From: Salsipaludibacter albus
Lineage (GTDB): Bacteria; Actinomycetota; Nitriliruptoria; Nitriliruptorales; Nitriliruptoraceae
Direction: 5' to 3'
Assembly: GCF_019798055.1 (NCBI RefSeq)
Contig: NZ_JAHOPH010000023.1
Coordinates: 1 to 58,634 of the forward strand
DNA length: 58,634 nucleotides
A program made the position numbers and the translations under genes. The notes beneath the pieces are model-generated. The model did no database searches and was not told the DNA's origin. It worked only from the letters and a program-made list of their open reading frames with translations. Of this stretch, positions 17,761 through 26,466 are shown piece after piece (position 1 is the stretch's first letter; every line of letters begins with the position of its first letter).

Positions 17761-18186
17761 TCAGGAGGGGGAGTCGGGCCAGGAGCCCGCCCGGTCGTCG
17801 CCCGGTCCGGCGGACGAGGTCGGGTCGTCGGCCCGGGCGTCGGTCGACGGCTGGTCGTGCTGGCGGCGGTGCCAGTCGGCGGCGCGGTCCTCCCAGTCCC
17901 CGCGATGCGGGCCGGGCGGTCCGTACCAACCCCGGCCCGGACCACCCCAGGGGCGGAACAGGAACCGGGCGAGCACGAAGAAGCCGACGACGAAGAGGGG
18001 GAAGAACAGGAAGCCCGGGAAGAACCCGGGGCCACCCTGCCAGCCACGCCCGACGACCCGGACGACCTCGGTGCCGTCGGCCGTCGCCACGCCGGCGTCG
18101 ATGCCGGCCTGGTAGGCGACGAACGCGATGGCGCCGGCGAGCGTGACCAGCAGGAGCGCGAGGGCGATGCGTGCACCGGTGCGCAC
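17761..18186 (-). CDS. Uncharacterised membrane protein of the two-component operon
   Basis: A 141-residue protein with a first span (about 5-23), a short outside loop containing YQAGIDAGVA and VVRVVGRGW, and a second aromatic span (about 54-76, GFFPGFLFFPLFVVGFFVLARF). The polar tail (RPWGGPGRGWYGPPGPHRGDWEDRAADWH) carries His and Trp. Proteins of this shape, with a GxxxG loop and a W/H/P-rich tail, are commonly found beside OmpR-type two-component genes in several phyla, but their role is unknown to me. It is the first gene of the four-gene operon. GTG 18186 was chosen because the first membrane span begins just after it; an upstream extension would be poor in family features. Confidence 0.75.
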   Translation of the reverse strand: MRTGARIALALLLVTLAGAIAFVAYQAGIDAGVATADGTEVVRVVGRGWQGGPGFFPGFLFFPLFVVGFFVLARFLFRPWGGPGRGWYGPPGPHRGDWEDRAADWHRRQHDQPSTDARADDPTSSAGPGDDRAGSWPDSPS

Positions 18187-18331
18187 GGTGGTGCCTTTCG
18201 TGGGATCGGGCGGGCTCTCCGGCCGACGTCGGCCAGCGTGGGTCGCGGTCGTGGAGATTCCGTGAACGCCGCCGGGAGGTCTCGCGGAACCTGGCACGGA
18301 AACGAGGGTCGCCACGGAGGTGGTCGAGACC

Positions 18332-18337
18332 TAGGGT
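18332..18337 (+). promoter_or_regulatory. TAGGGT -10 box
   Basis: TAGGGT lies 78 bp before the SnoaL-like start codon, in the divergent 229-bp region shared with the two-component operon. No convincing -35 box was seen. Confidence 0.35.
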
Positions 18338-18415
18338 CGGCAGGGTGCGGGGCCGGCCGGCGTCGCAGGCCGAAACGTGGCGGCCACGTCCGCCACCGGG
18401 CACAGGAGGGGCGCC

Positions 18416-18763
18416 ATGGGGCGTGCACCCGACCAGACCCTGCAGGACCACTTCGCCGCCATCGCCGCGGCAGACCCGGAACGGGTCGCGGCGGACTACA
18501 CCGACGACGCCATGATGTTCACCCCCGACGGCGTGCTGCACGGTCGTGCGGCCGTGCAGGAGGCGTTCGTCGGCATCTTCTCGGCCCTGCCGAACGCCGT
18601 GCTGTCGCCCGGCACCGTCCTGGTCGAGGACGACGTCGCGTTCGTGACCTGGACGGCCGAGTCCGACGGCGGGCGGGTCGACGACGGCGTCGACTCCTTC
18701 GTGTTCGCCGACGATGGCCTGATCCGCGTCCAGACGATCCGCTTCGCGATCACGCCGACCTGA
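18416..18763 (+). CDS. SnoaL/NTF2-like protein
   Basis: A 115-residue protein with the cone-shaped NTF2-like fold expected from its sequence: DHFAAIAAADPERVAADYTDDAMMFTPDG, then HGRAAVQEAFVGIF, and a C-terminal strand pattern VAFVTWTAESDG...VDSFVFADDGLIRVQTIRF. This matches the nuclear transport factor 2-like/SnoaL group of small polyketide-cyclase-like enzymes or ligand-binding proteins. The substrate cannot be told from sequence. ATG 18416 has a strong AGGAGGGG ribosome site. It is transcribed divergently from the two-component operon and toward the ThyX-like gene, 100 bp away. Confidence 0.8.
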   Translation: MGRAPDQTLQDHFAAIAAADPERVAADYTDDAMMFTPDGVLHGRAAVQEAFVGIFSALPNAVLSPGTVLVEDDVAFVTWTAESDGGRVDDGVDSFVFADDGLIRVQTIRFAITPT

Positions 18764-18863
18764 CCGACGTCCCGGACGGAGGTGGGCCGCCGGTCCCGCA
18801 CTAGCCTCGCGGCGACCGCGCCCGTTGCGTGCCGCCACGTCCCGACCGTGTCCGAGGCAGACC

Positions 18864-20519
18864 GTGTCCGAACCGCTCGACACCCGACCAGTCCCGCCGC
18901 CGCAGGACGACTTCACCGCCGACGAGCTGGCCCTGCTGGCCCGCCACTTCACCAGCACCGACGACCACGTCGCCGGCCTGGTCGACCTCCCGGAGGTCGT
19001 CAAGGGCGCCCTGTTCGCACGCTACTCCCGGTCGCGCAAGTCGATCCGCCGGCTGTTCGTCGATGAGTTCGCCGAGCTCCTGGCCGACGACGGCGAGGCC
19101 GCCGAACTGGACGGGGCCGGCGACGAGGTCGGGGTCGCCCAGGCCGAAGGTCTCTACCAGCGCGTCTTCAGCCAGTACGGCGACGACTCGGTCGCCCAGC
19201 TGGGTGGCGCACACGTCGCCATCGAGGAGATCTCGAACCTGCTGACCAAGCAGGTGGAGTGGGGCCGGCTGGCCGCCTACCTGGAGCAGTCCACCCGCTA
19301 CATCCCCTACGACACGCGGATCGACGGGCGGTGGCGCTACTACCGCGACCCCGATGTCATGGCCGGGCCCCACGCCCAGCACTACGTCGACACGCTCGAC
19401 GCCATTTTCGCGACCTACGCCCAGTCGATCCCGACCGTCCTGGACTGGGTCCGGTCGACCTGGCCGCAGGACGAGGCGACGTCCGACTTCGTCTACCGCA
19501 ACGCCACCAAGGCCAAGGCGCTGGACCTGCTGCGTGGCCTGTTGCCGGCGGCCACCACCTCCAACGTCGGCATGTTCGCCTCGGGGCAGTCCTACGAGAT
19601 GCTGCTGCTGCGCCTGCAGGCCTCGGAGCTGGCCGAGGCCCGCCACGTGGGCGAGCGGCTCCTGACCGAGCTGCGCCAGCTGATCCCGGCGTTCCTGACC
19701 CGGGTCGACCGCGAGGACCGCGGCGTGGCCTGGTCGGACTACCTCGCCACAACCCGTGACGACGTCCGGGCGTTGGCCGCGGAGTTCGTGCCACGTCGGG
19801 ACGCTGGCGACCACGCCACCGAGACCGAGGAGGTCATGCTGGTCGACTGGTCGCCACGGGACCCGGTGGTGGCCGAGCAGGCCCTGGTCACGGCCATCCT
19901 CCATCCCCACGCCGACCGGTCCGAGAACGCCGTCGCGGCAACGGTCGCCGGGATGTCGCCGGACGACCGGGACCGGGTCGTCGCTGCCTTCGTCGGTGAG
20001 CGGCGCAACCGGCGTCACAAGCCGGGACGGGCGCTCGAGCGGCTCTGGTACCGCTTCGACGTGCTCGGCGACTACGGCGGGTTCCGCGACCTGCAGCGTC
20101 ACCGGATGCTCACGATCGAGTGGCAGGACCTGACCACCCGGCATGGCCACGCGACCCCGCCGGAGCTGGTCGACGCCGGTGTCGCCGAGGACTACGACCG
20201 GGCGATGGAGCGGTCTGCGGACCTGTACGAGCGGCTCCTGCCCGACCATCCCGTCCAGGCCCAGTACGCCGTCTGCTTCGGCTACCGGATCCGCTACACG
20301 ATGCAGCTCAACGCCCGCGCGGCGATGCAGATGCTCGAACTGCGCTCCACGCCCCAGGGCCACCCCGCCTACCGCCGGATCGTCCAGCGGATGCACGAGC
20401 TGATCCGCGACCGCGCCGGTCACGCCACGGCCGCCGACGCCATGTCCCACGTCGACCACGGCGCGGCCGAGCTCGAGCGTCTCGAGTCCGAGAAGGCCGC
20501 CGAGCGCCGGCGCGGCTAG
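18864..20519 (+). CDS. Two-domain ThyX-like (FAD-dependent thymidylate synthase family) protein
   Basis: A 551-residue protein, about twice the length of ordinary ThyX (220-270). The N-terminal half has YGDDSVAQLGGAHVAIEEIS and EWGRLAAYLEQSTRY, which matches the ThyX signature RHRxxSxxxxSxR except that RHR is replaced by EWG. The C-terminal half has LQRHRMLTIEWQDLTTR, keeping RHR but not the serines, plus NARAAMQMLELR, the ThyX C-terminal substrate-site motif. Each half therefore keeps part of the signature. Long ThyX relatives of this kind exist in actinobacteria. Whether it makes dTMP is unknown. GTG 18864 follows GAGGCAGACC; a longer start at 18825 is possible. Confidence 0.8.
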   Translation: MSEPLDTRPVPPPQDDFTADELALLARHFTSTDDHVAGLVDLPEVVKGALFARYSRSRKSIRRLFVDEFAELLADDGEAAELDGAGDEVGVAQAEGLYQRVFSQYGDDSVAQLGGAHVAIEEISNLLTKQVEWGRLAAYLEQSTRYIPYDTRIDGRWRYYRDPDVMAGPHAQHYVDTLDAIFATYAQSIPTVLDWVRSTWPQDEATSDFVYRNATKAKALDLLRGLLPAATTSNVGMFASGQSYEMLLLRLQASELAEARHVGERLLTELRQLIPAFLTRVDREDRGVAWSDYLATTRDDVRALAAEFVPRRDAGDHATETEEVMLVDWSPRDPVVAEQALVTAILHPHADRSENAVAATVAGMSPDDRDRVVAAFVGERRNRRHKPGRALERLWYRFDVLGDYGGFRDLQRHRMLTIEWQDLTTRHGHATPPELVDAGVAEDYDRAMERSADLYERLLPDHPVQAQYAVCFGYRIRYTMQLNARAAMQMLELRSTPQGHPAYRRIVQRMHELIRDRAGHATAADAMSHVDHGAAELERLESEKAAERRRG

Positions 20520-20551
20520 CCGGAGCGTCCCGCGCCGCGCCCATGTGGTGC

Positions 20552-20597
20552 ATCGTGTGCCGATCGCGTGCGTCGACGCACGCGAGGAGCACACGAT
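20552..20597. repeat. REP-like nested palindrome, copy A
   Basis: Outer arms ATCGTGTGC (20552-20560) and GCACACGAT (20589-20597) enclose the perfect palindrome GCGTGCGTCGACGCACGC (20566-20583), with GAGGA before the right arm. The design is the same as the copy at 51377-51424. It lies 33 bp after the ThyX-like stop and may also terminate transcription. The rest of 20520-20722 holds no gene. Confidence 0.6.
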
Positions 20598-20722
20598 CGG
20601 TCGACAACCGGCGCGGTTGGACGTATCGCGACGGCGTCCCGATGCCTCCCCGGAGGTGGCGGGGGATGGCACTATCGTGGTCGTCGGCCCGTCATGGCGA
20701 CGGGCCCGGGGAGCGACCGGAC

Positions 20723-23257
20723 ATGGGAGCGACCATCGCGCAGGTCGCAGCGCCACGCCGGACGGTGTCGGAGGTGTCCCTCGAACTGGGACCGCTGGAC
20801 GCCGGCGTGGCGCCGGTCACCGTGCGCACCCCGGCCGCAAGCGTCACCACCACGATGCGCTGGCCGGGCAACGACGTGCTGGCCGGCTGGAACCTGCTCG
20901 CGGCAGGCGGGGCACCGGTCGCCGAGGGCTTCACGCTCGGGACCGAGCTCTTCGAGACCGTCTTCGCCGATCCGCGTGCCCTGCTCGTCTACCACGACGC
21001 CGGGGCGGGGGGCGCCTTCGTCCGGCTGCGGATCCGCACCGCCGACGCGGCCCTGGCGTCGTTGCCATGGGAGCTGCTCGCGGACCCCAGCCGTGGCGAG
21101 TTCCTCGGGCGCAGCGGGTCGATCGTGCGGTGGTTCGACCCGCCCGACGCCGTCCCGGTGCCGGCCGGGCGCAGCCTCGAGGCGGACGGTCCCGTGCGCA
21201 CCTTGGTCGTGGGGGTGTCCCCGCCCTCCGCACCGTTGCCGGACCTGGGGGTCGAGCTCGCAGCCATCCGCCGGGTCCACGACGAGGCCGTCGAGCGCGG
21301 CGTCGCGGTCGCACCGACCGTGCTCGAGAACGCGACCCGTCGCGACCTCGCCGACGCGGTCCGCGAGGCGACCGAGTCCGGCCGGCCCTACGACGTCCTG
21401 CACCTGTCCTGCCACGCCGGCGTGCCCGAGGGCTCCGACCACCCCGCGCTGGTGCTGGCCGAGGACGGCAACGACGACGGACTGGTGTCCCCGGACGCGC
21501 TCGCCCGCCTGGTCGCCGACGTCCCACCACGCCTGGTCGTGCTCAACGCCTGCGCGTCCCTGGACGCCGACGGCCTGTCCGCCCGGGTCGTGCAGCCCGG
21601 GTTCGCCCGCGCCCTGCTCGAGCGTGGCGTGCCGGCGATCGTGGGGATGCAGGAGGCGGTCGACGACGCCTTCGCCGCCGCGGTCGGTGGCGACCTCCAC
21701 CAGGCCCTGCTCGACGGTCGCAGCGTCGACGCCGCGGTCACGGACGTGCGTCGGTTGGTCGAGGACCGGGCCGCGGGCAGCGCCGGCCACTTCGGCATCC
21801 CGGTCGTGTACCTCGCACCGGGCCAGGACCGGCTGGTGCCGCCGCCTGCCCCGCCCGACGTGGACGACGGGCCCCCACCCCATCCCGTGGTCGCGTGGTT
21901 CCGGGCCCACAAGTGGATCGCGACCCTGCTGGTCGTGGTGATCCCGACCCTGCTCACCTACATCACGGCCGGTGACCAGATCCGCGAGATGATCGTCGGA
22001 CCCCCGCTGCCGGTCCTGACCGGGGACTTCAACCTCGCCGTCGCCGACTTCGGGCTCGGACGCGACGTGGACCCCGACCTGGCCACCCTCGACGAGTCCG
22101 TCGCCAGGCAGTTGACCGACGAGGTCTGCGACGACACGCCTGCCTTCGACCGGGGGGACTTCCAGGTCGACTGTTCCGGACCCGCGGGGATCCCACCGGT
22201 GCGGGGAGCCACGGAGCTCGACCGGGACACCAACGCCGCGGACCTGGCGGGGCAGCTCAACGCGAACATGCTGGTGCACGGGACCGTCACCGGCAGCGGC
22301 GACGACGTCACGTTCCGGTCGTGGCTGGAGATCACCGACGCCGACCTCGGCCGCGCCCCGGAGCTGGTCGGGTCCCACGAGCTCGACCCGATCGAGGCCC
22401 GGATCCTCGACGACTTCGACCGGCGGGCGTTCCGTCGGGAGGTGGAGGCGTCGACCCGCGGGCTGGCCCAGCTGGTGTTCGCACTGGGCCACTACTCCGC
22501 AGGGGAGTGGGAGCAGGCCCTGGCCGTCGTCGACGACATCGATCCCGACGACTTCCCGCTGGACCCGACCGTGGTGTTCCTGCTCGAGGGCAACGTCCAC
22601 GGACGGCTGGGCGACTTCGCCGCCGCCAGGGCGGCCTACCGCGAGGCCCGCGAACGTGACCCCGATGACCCGAACGCGGTGCTCGGACTTGCAGAGCTGG
22701 CCTTCCAGGACGCGGTCGGGGGTGGTTCCTGCGATCCGGGGACCGTCGACGTCGATGGGCTCGACGAGGCGGCAGGGCTCTACGAGGACGTGGCGGCGCG
22801 GACCGACGAGGAGGACGCGCTCGCGGCGACCTCGGCGACGTTCGGGCTGGCCCGGCTGCGCACCTGTCGATCGGTGGCCGAGCTCGCGGACGAGTTCGAC
22901 CAGGCCCGCGTGGGATTCGAGCGGGTCGTGGCCGACCACGAGAACCATCCCGAGTCCCTCGTCGACACGACCGCGGAGAGCCACTCGTTCCTCGCCCTGC
23001 TCGCCAGGAGCGATGCGGTGGCGTCGGGGGACCCGGAGGACTGGGAGGTCGTGGCCCGGCATGCGGACGCCGCACTGGACCTGCGTCCGGCCGGCGCCGA
23101 CCGCGAGTCCCACTTCCTCCAGCAGCGTGCCGAGGCCGAGCACGAGCTCGGCCAGGACGGTGCCGCGTGCCGCAGCCTCGACGAGGCGCGCGACGGCGCC
23201 ACCGATGCGCAGATGGCCGCGATCGACCGAAGCACGGAGGTGTGGGGATGCAACTGA
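20723..23257 (+). CDS. CHAT protease-like domain + TM + TPR protein
   Basis: An 844-residue protein. Residues about 60-380 form a CHAT (caspase-like) domain: LPWELLADP, then the catalytic His in LHLSCHAG (about 227-231) and the catalytic Cys in LVVLNACAS (about 276). GVPAIVGMQEAVDDAFAAA and VDAAVTDVR are typical C-terminal CHAT segments. One span (about 397-416, WIATLLVVVIPTLLTYI) follows. The outside part carries a beta-rich region with two or more Cys and then TPR repeats (YSAGEWEQALAVVDDI, GRLGDFAAARAAYREARERDPDDPNAVLGLAELAF). A cytoplasmic protease coupled to an outside TPR sensor is inferred. The lipoprotein cluster follows 74 bp downstream. Confidence 0.85.
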   Translation: MGATIAQVAAPRRTVSEVSLELGPLDAGVAPVTVRTPAASVTTTMRWPGNDVLAGWNLLAAGGAPVAEGFTLGTELFETVFADPRALLVYHDAGAGGAFVRLRIRTADAALASLPWELLADPSRGEFLGRSGSIVRWFDPPDAVPVPAGRSLEADGPVRTLVVGVSPPSAPLPDLGVELAAIRRVHDEAVERGVAVAPTVLENATRRDLADAVREATESGRPYDVLHLSCHAGVPEGSDHPALVLAEDGNDDGLVSPDALARLVADVPPRLVVLNACASLDADGLSARVVQPGFARALLERGVPAIVGMQEAVDDAFAAAVGGDLHQALLDGRSVDAAVTDVRRLVEDRAAGSAGHFGIPVVYLAPGQDRLVPPPAPPDVDDGPPPHPVVAWFRAHKWIATLLVVVIPTLLTYITAGDQIREMIVGPPLPVLTGDFNLAVADFGLGRDVDPDLATLDESVARQLTDEVCDDTPAFDRGDFQVDCSGPAGIPPVRGATELDRDTNAADLAGQLNANMLVHGTVTGSGDDVTFRSWLEITDADLGRAPELVGSHELDPIEARILDDFDRRAFRREVEASTRGLAQLVFALGHYSAGEWEQALAVVDDIDPDDFPLDPTVVFLLEGNVHGRLGDFAAARAAYREARERDPDDPNAVLGLAELAFQDAVGGGSCDPGTVDVDGLDEAAGLYEDVAARTDEEDALAATSATFGLARLRTCRSVAELADEFDQARVGFERVVADHENHPESLVDTTAESHSFLALLARSDAVASGDPEDWEVVARHADAALDLRPAGADRESHFLQQRAEAEHELGQDGAACRSLDEARDGATDAQMAAIDRSTEVWGCN

Positions 23258-23331
23258 GTCGACGTCACCCCGTGGCCGTATCACCCCGCCCGCCACGGTC
23301 CTCCCGTGGGTGGTCGCGCAACGGAGGGACC

Positions 23332-24483
23332 ATGTCGCACGCACGGGTCGTGCCTGCTCTGCTCGCCGTCGCCATGGTGGTGGCCGGCTGCGGTGGTGGC
23401 CCCGCCCCGGTCGAGACCACCACCGCGACGACGACCACCGCGCCGTCCCCGTCGCCGACCGCCGGACCGACCGCGGGTCCGACGCCCACGGCGACGACGA
23501 CCGCCAACCCCGAGACCACCACCCCGACATCCGCCCCCACCGAGGACGACACGCTGGTCCTCGCCGGCCAGTTCACCGCCTTCGTGGGCGCCGACGGCAG
23601 TGGCCCGACCTGTGACCCGTACCGCTCCGACCAGTGGTGGGGCGTGAAGCCACCCGACGGTCGCTACGTGGGTCTGTCGGACCATCGCGACATCACCCTT
23701 CCCGGCCGGACCGAGACGATCTGCCTCCTGGGCTTCGACGGGACCGTCGCGCTGACGGTGACCACACCCGACGGGCAGGACGAGGTCATCGAGGTCGATG
23801 CGACCGAGGGTGACGGTGACGTCGGTGTGCTGCAGGTCCTCGGGACCGCCGGATCGACCGCGACCGTCCAGACGGCGATGTGGCAGGAGTCGCCCAGTCC
23901 ACCGGTCGTCCTGGGCGAGCCACCGACCCTGCCCTCCGAGCCCACGCCCAGCCCCTCGCAGGACGACGACTCGACGACGCAGGACGACGACCTCGATGAT
24001 GATGACGAGGACGATCTCGATGACGACGTCGACGATCTCGATGACGACGTCGACCCGGACGACGAGACGAACACGGTCGAGTTGGACTGGGAGGTCCCCG
24101 CCGACGCGCGTGGCGAGTACACCTTCGTGGCCCGGCAGGGCGAGGTCGAGGTGTCCGCGGTCGTGCGGGTCGTCGCACCGTCGCCACTGCAGGTCGGTCC
24201 GGAGTCCGAGGGGATCCGCGTCGTCACGTTGCAGGGCTGGACGGGCGAGCCCGTGCCGGTCGGGCTGTACCGGAAGCCGGACACGGCCGAGCTGACCGCG
24301 ACCGACGGGTACCGGGGCAAGTCGTTCGAACTGGTCGAGGACCTGGGTCTCATCGGCGACGGGGAGTCCGTGGAGGTCCCGGCCGCCGGCACGGAGTTCG
24401 CCCACTGGTGCGTGATCTCCCCCGTGGTCGAGTTCGTGGTCTGTGATCCGGACGAGCCCGGGACCACGGGGTGGAAGTCGTGA
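23332..24483 (+). CDS. Paralogous lipoprotein 1, with acidic insert
   Basis: A 383-residue lipoprotein. The signal peptide ends in the lipobox VAGC, followed by a long Thr/Pro/Ser linker. The shared family segment begins LAGQFTAFVGA and continues through a Cys before LLGFDGTVALTVTTPDG. An insert of almost pure Asp/Glu (about 215-245, blocks of DDD) is unique to this member. Then come an Ig-like strand set (GEYTFVARQGEVEVSAVVRV), a VGLYRK motif and a C-terminal WCVI...VVCD Cys pair. The family is unknown to me. ATG 23332 follows GGAGGG. It begins a run of four such genes and ends in a 4-bp overlap with the next. Confidence 0.8.
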   Translation: MSHARVVPALLAVAMVVAGCGGGPAPVETTTATTTTAPSPSPTAGPTAGPTPTATTTANPETTTPTSAPTEDDTLVLAGQFTAFVGADGSGPTCDPYRSDQWWGVKPPDGRYVGLSDHRDITLPGRTETICLLGFDGTVALTVTTPDGQDEVIEVDATEGDGDVGVLQVLGTAGSTATVQTAMWQESPSPPVVLGEPPTLPSEPTPSPSQDDDSTTQDDDLDDDDEDDLDDDVDDLDDDVDPDDETNTVELDWEVPADARGEYTFVARQGEVEVSAVVRVVAPSPLQVGPESEGIRVVTLQGWTGEPVPVGLYRKPDTAELTATDGYRGKSFELVEDLGLIGDGESVEVPAAGTEFAHWCVISPVVEFVVCDPDEPGTTGWKS

Positions 24484-25505
24484 CCACCCGGGCCGTGCTC
24501 GCCGTGGCCACGGTCCTGTGCCTGGTGCTCGCCGGCTGCGGCTGGCTGCGGGCAGCGCCGACCCCGACCCCCAACGACCCCCCGGTGCCCGGGACCGACG
24601 AGCTGGGCGACGACGAGAGGCCCGGGACCGGGCCGGCGACCTCCGAGCCGATCCAGGACGATGTTCCGGCGACGGACCAGCGCGACGAGGTCGCGCCGGC
24701 GGACGACACGTCGGTGCTCGCCGGCCAGTTCACGGCCTTCCTGGGTGGTGTCCCGCACATGCAGTTCCCCGACTGCTCGGACTTCGCCGCCGAACTGCCT
24801 GACGAGCTGCCGCACGTCGGCACGGTCTCCGGCGACGAACACGTGTCGATCGGGGTGGGCGCGACGCTGTGCCTCGGGGGATTCGCGGCGGACGCGCCGA
24901 TCGCCCTGGCCGTGCAGTGGCCCGACGGCGAACGGACGGTGACCCTCGACCTCGCTGCGCTGGACGGCCCCGTGGACCTGCGCACGGTCGAGTCGAACGC
25001 GGACCCACGACGAGCGCGCACCCTGGTCGTCCCGTCGACCGAGGGGACGCAGCCGGCGGCGCGCTCCCGGTCGACCGGCGACGTCCAGTGGGCCACGCTG
25101 CGCTGGGACCTGCCGCCGGGAGTCGGGCCAGGTGGGTGGGTGGTGACGGCCGCCCAGGGTGACGTCGTTGCCACAGCCCGGATGACCGCGGGGCCGGCTG
25201 CCGACACGGTCCTGCGACTCGAACATGCCCCCGATGCCGGCCGTGCGCTGTTCCGGGCGTCGGGGTTCCCATCTGGTGCGAGCGCGGTCGGCCTCTACCG
25301 CGTCGAGCTCCCGTCCGGACTGGCCCCCGGGGAAGTCGGGGAGGCGACGATGACCCTGGTGGACGAGTTGGACCCGCTCGAGGTCGACGCGTCCGGGGCC
25401 GCGTTCCTCGAGGTCGACCTGGGGTCCCATGGGCCGGGGGCGTGGTGCGTCGTGACCAGCGTGACCGGGGAGGTGTGTGCTGGTGGCGTGCTCACGACGA
25501 CCTGA
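24480..25505 (+). CDS. Paralogous lipoprotein 2
   Basis: A 341-residue lipoprotein starting at GTG 24480, which overlaps the previous stop (GTGA). Its lipobox is LAGC near residue 18, followed by a Pro/Asp-rich linker. Shared elements in order are LAGQFTAFLGG, a Cys before LGGFAADAPIALAVQWPDG, GGWVVTAAQGDVVATARM, GFPSGASAVGLYRVE and the C-terminal pair in WCVVTSVTGEVCAGG. The surface location is inferred from the lipobox. Together with its three sisters and the CHAT-TPR protein it probably forms one operon. The function is unknown. Confidence 0.8.
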   Translation: MTTRAVLAVATVLCLVLAGCGWLRAAPTPTPNDPPVPGTDELGDDERPGTGPATSEPIQDDVPATDQRDEVAPADDTSVLAGQFTAFLGGVPHMQFPDCSDFAAELPDELPHVGTVSGDEHVSIGVGATLCLGGFAADAPIALAVQWPDGERTVTLDLAALDGPVDLRTVESNADPRRARTLVVPSTEGTQPAARSRSTGDVQWATLRWDLPPGVGPGGWVVTAAQGDVVATARMTAGPAADTVLRLEHAPDAGRALFRASGFPSGASAVGLYRVELPSGLAPGEVGEATMTLVDELDPLEVDASGAAFLEVDLGSHGPGAWCVVTSVTGEVCAGGVLTTT

Positions 25506-25506
25506 C

Positions 25507-26466
25507 GTGGCTTCGACCACCCGCCGGCTGCTGGCCGGCATGGTGGTGCTGCTCGTCGGCTGTGCCCGGATCGGCGACACCGGGTCGACTGGGACGGCCT
25601 CGCCCACGGCCCACGCGAGCGACGAGCCACCGGCCACCGCCACGCCCAACAGTTCGCCGACCACGGACGACTCGCCGTCCCCGACGACGCCGCCGCCGAA
25701 CGCCCCCAGCCCCTCGCCCAGCGCCTCGCAGTCGTCCGACGAGCCGGTGTTGGCCGCACAGTTCAGTGCGTTCGTTGGCGCGATCGGTGGGCCGTCGGAC
25801 TGCACGATCGGGGTCGAAGCGACGCCCCACGTCGGGTTGCTCGAAGCCAGTCAGCTCTCGATCGGTGAGGCCGTCGACGTGTGCTTCGTGGGCTTCGACC
25901 TCCCCGAGCAGATCCAGCTGGAGGTCGAATGGCCGGGCGGTGGTCGCACCGTCGAGGTCGTCTTCTCGGGCGGTGCCGGTCCGGTGGACCTGCGTGACAG
26001 TCCCGGACCCCTCCGGGCCGCGGTGGACACCTACGACGGGGCCGGCCACCTCCCGATCCTCGTCCGCCCCGGGACCCCGCGCGGGGACTGGCGGCTGACC
26101 GCGACCCAGGGCGAGGCGGTCGCGACCGTCGATCTGGTGTCCGCACCGGCCGCCGCCCCCACCTTGCGGCGCACGGACGCCCCCGACGACACCCTCCGGT
26201 TCCTGGTGTCGGGGTTCCCGCCCGGGGAGACGCCCGTCGGTCTGTACCACCTGCCCGAGCCGACGACCGCCCCGGGCGAGGAGTACCCCAGCGACCACGT
26301 CACGGCGACCCTGGAGCGTCCGTTCGGCACCGTGGTCGCGGATGACGACGGCGCCGGCGTGCTCGAGCTGGACGTCGGCGACCTCGGACCGGGCACCTGG
26401 TGCATCGACACGGCCGCCACGATCGACAACGACTCGTGCGAAGCCAAGGTCGTCCGGGCGCCATGA
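25507..26466 (+). CDS. Paralogous lipoprotein 3
   Basis: A 319-residue lipoprotein starting at GTG 25507, one base after the previous stop. Its lipobox is LVGC (residues 15-18), followed by a Ser/Thr/Pro linker. Shared family elements are LAAQFSAFVGA, VCFVGFDLPEQIQLEVEWPGG, GDWRLTATQGEAVATVDLV, GFPPGETPVGLYHLP and the C-terminal WCIDTAATIDNDSC. The four cysteines after the lipobox align with those of the sister proteins and could form two disulfides (inference). A longer frame reaching back to 25477 lacks a plausible signal start. Confidence 0.78.
   Translation: MASTTRRLLAGMVVLLVGCARIGDTGSTGTASPTAHASDEPPATATPNSSPTTDDSPSPTTPPPNAPSPSPSASQSSDEPVLAAQFSAFVGAIGGPSDCTIGVEATPHVGLLEASQLSIGEAVDVCFVGFDLPEQIQLEVEWPGGGRTVEVVFSGGAGPVDLRDSPGPLRAAVDTYDGAGHLPILVRPGTPRGDWRLTATQGEAVATVDLVSAPAAAPTLRRTDAPDDTLRFLVSGFPPGETPVGLYHLPEPTTAPGEEYPSDHVTATLERPFGTVVADDDGAGVLELDVGDLGPGTWCIDTAATIDNDSCEAKVVRAP

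Noticed and set aside
20545-20607. Possible CRISPR repeat or tRNA-like fold
   Set aside because: Single copy at the locus, no spacers, no CCA or anticodon features; better described as a REP-like palindrome.
18801-20756. Long minus-strand open frame opposite the ThyX-like gene
   Set aside because: Antisense shadow; no domain, odd composition, and the plus-strand frame has clear homology.
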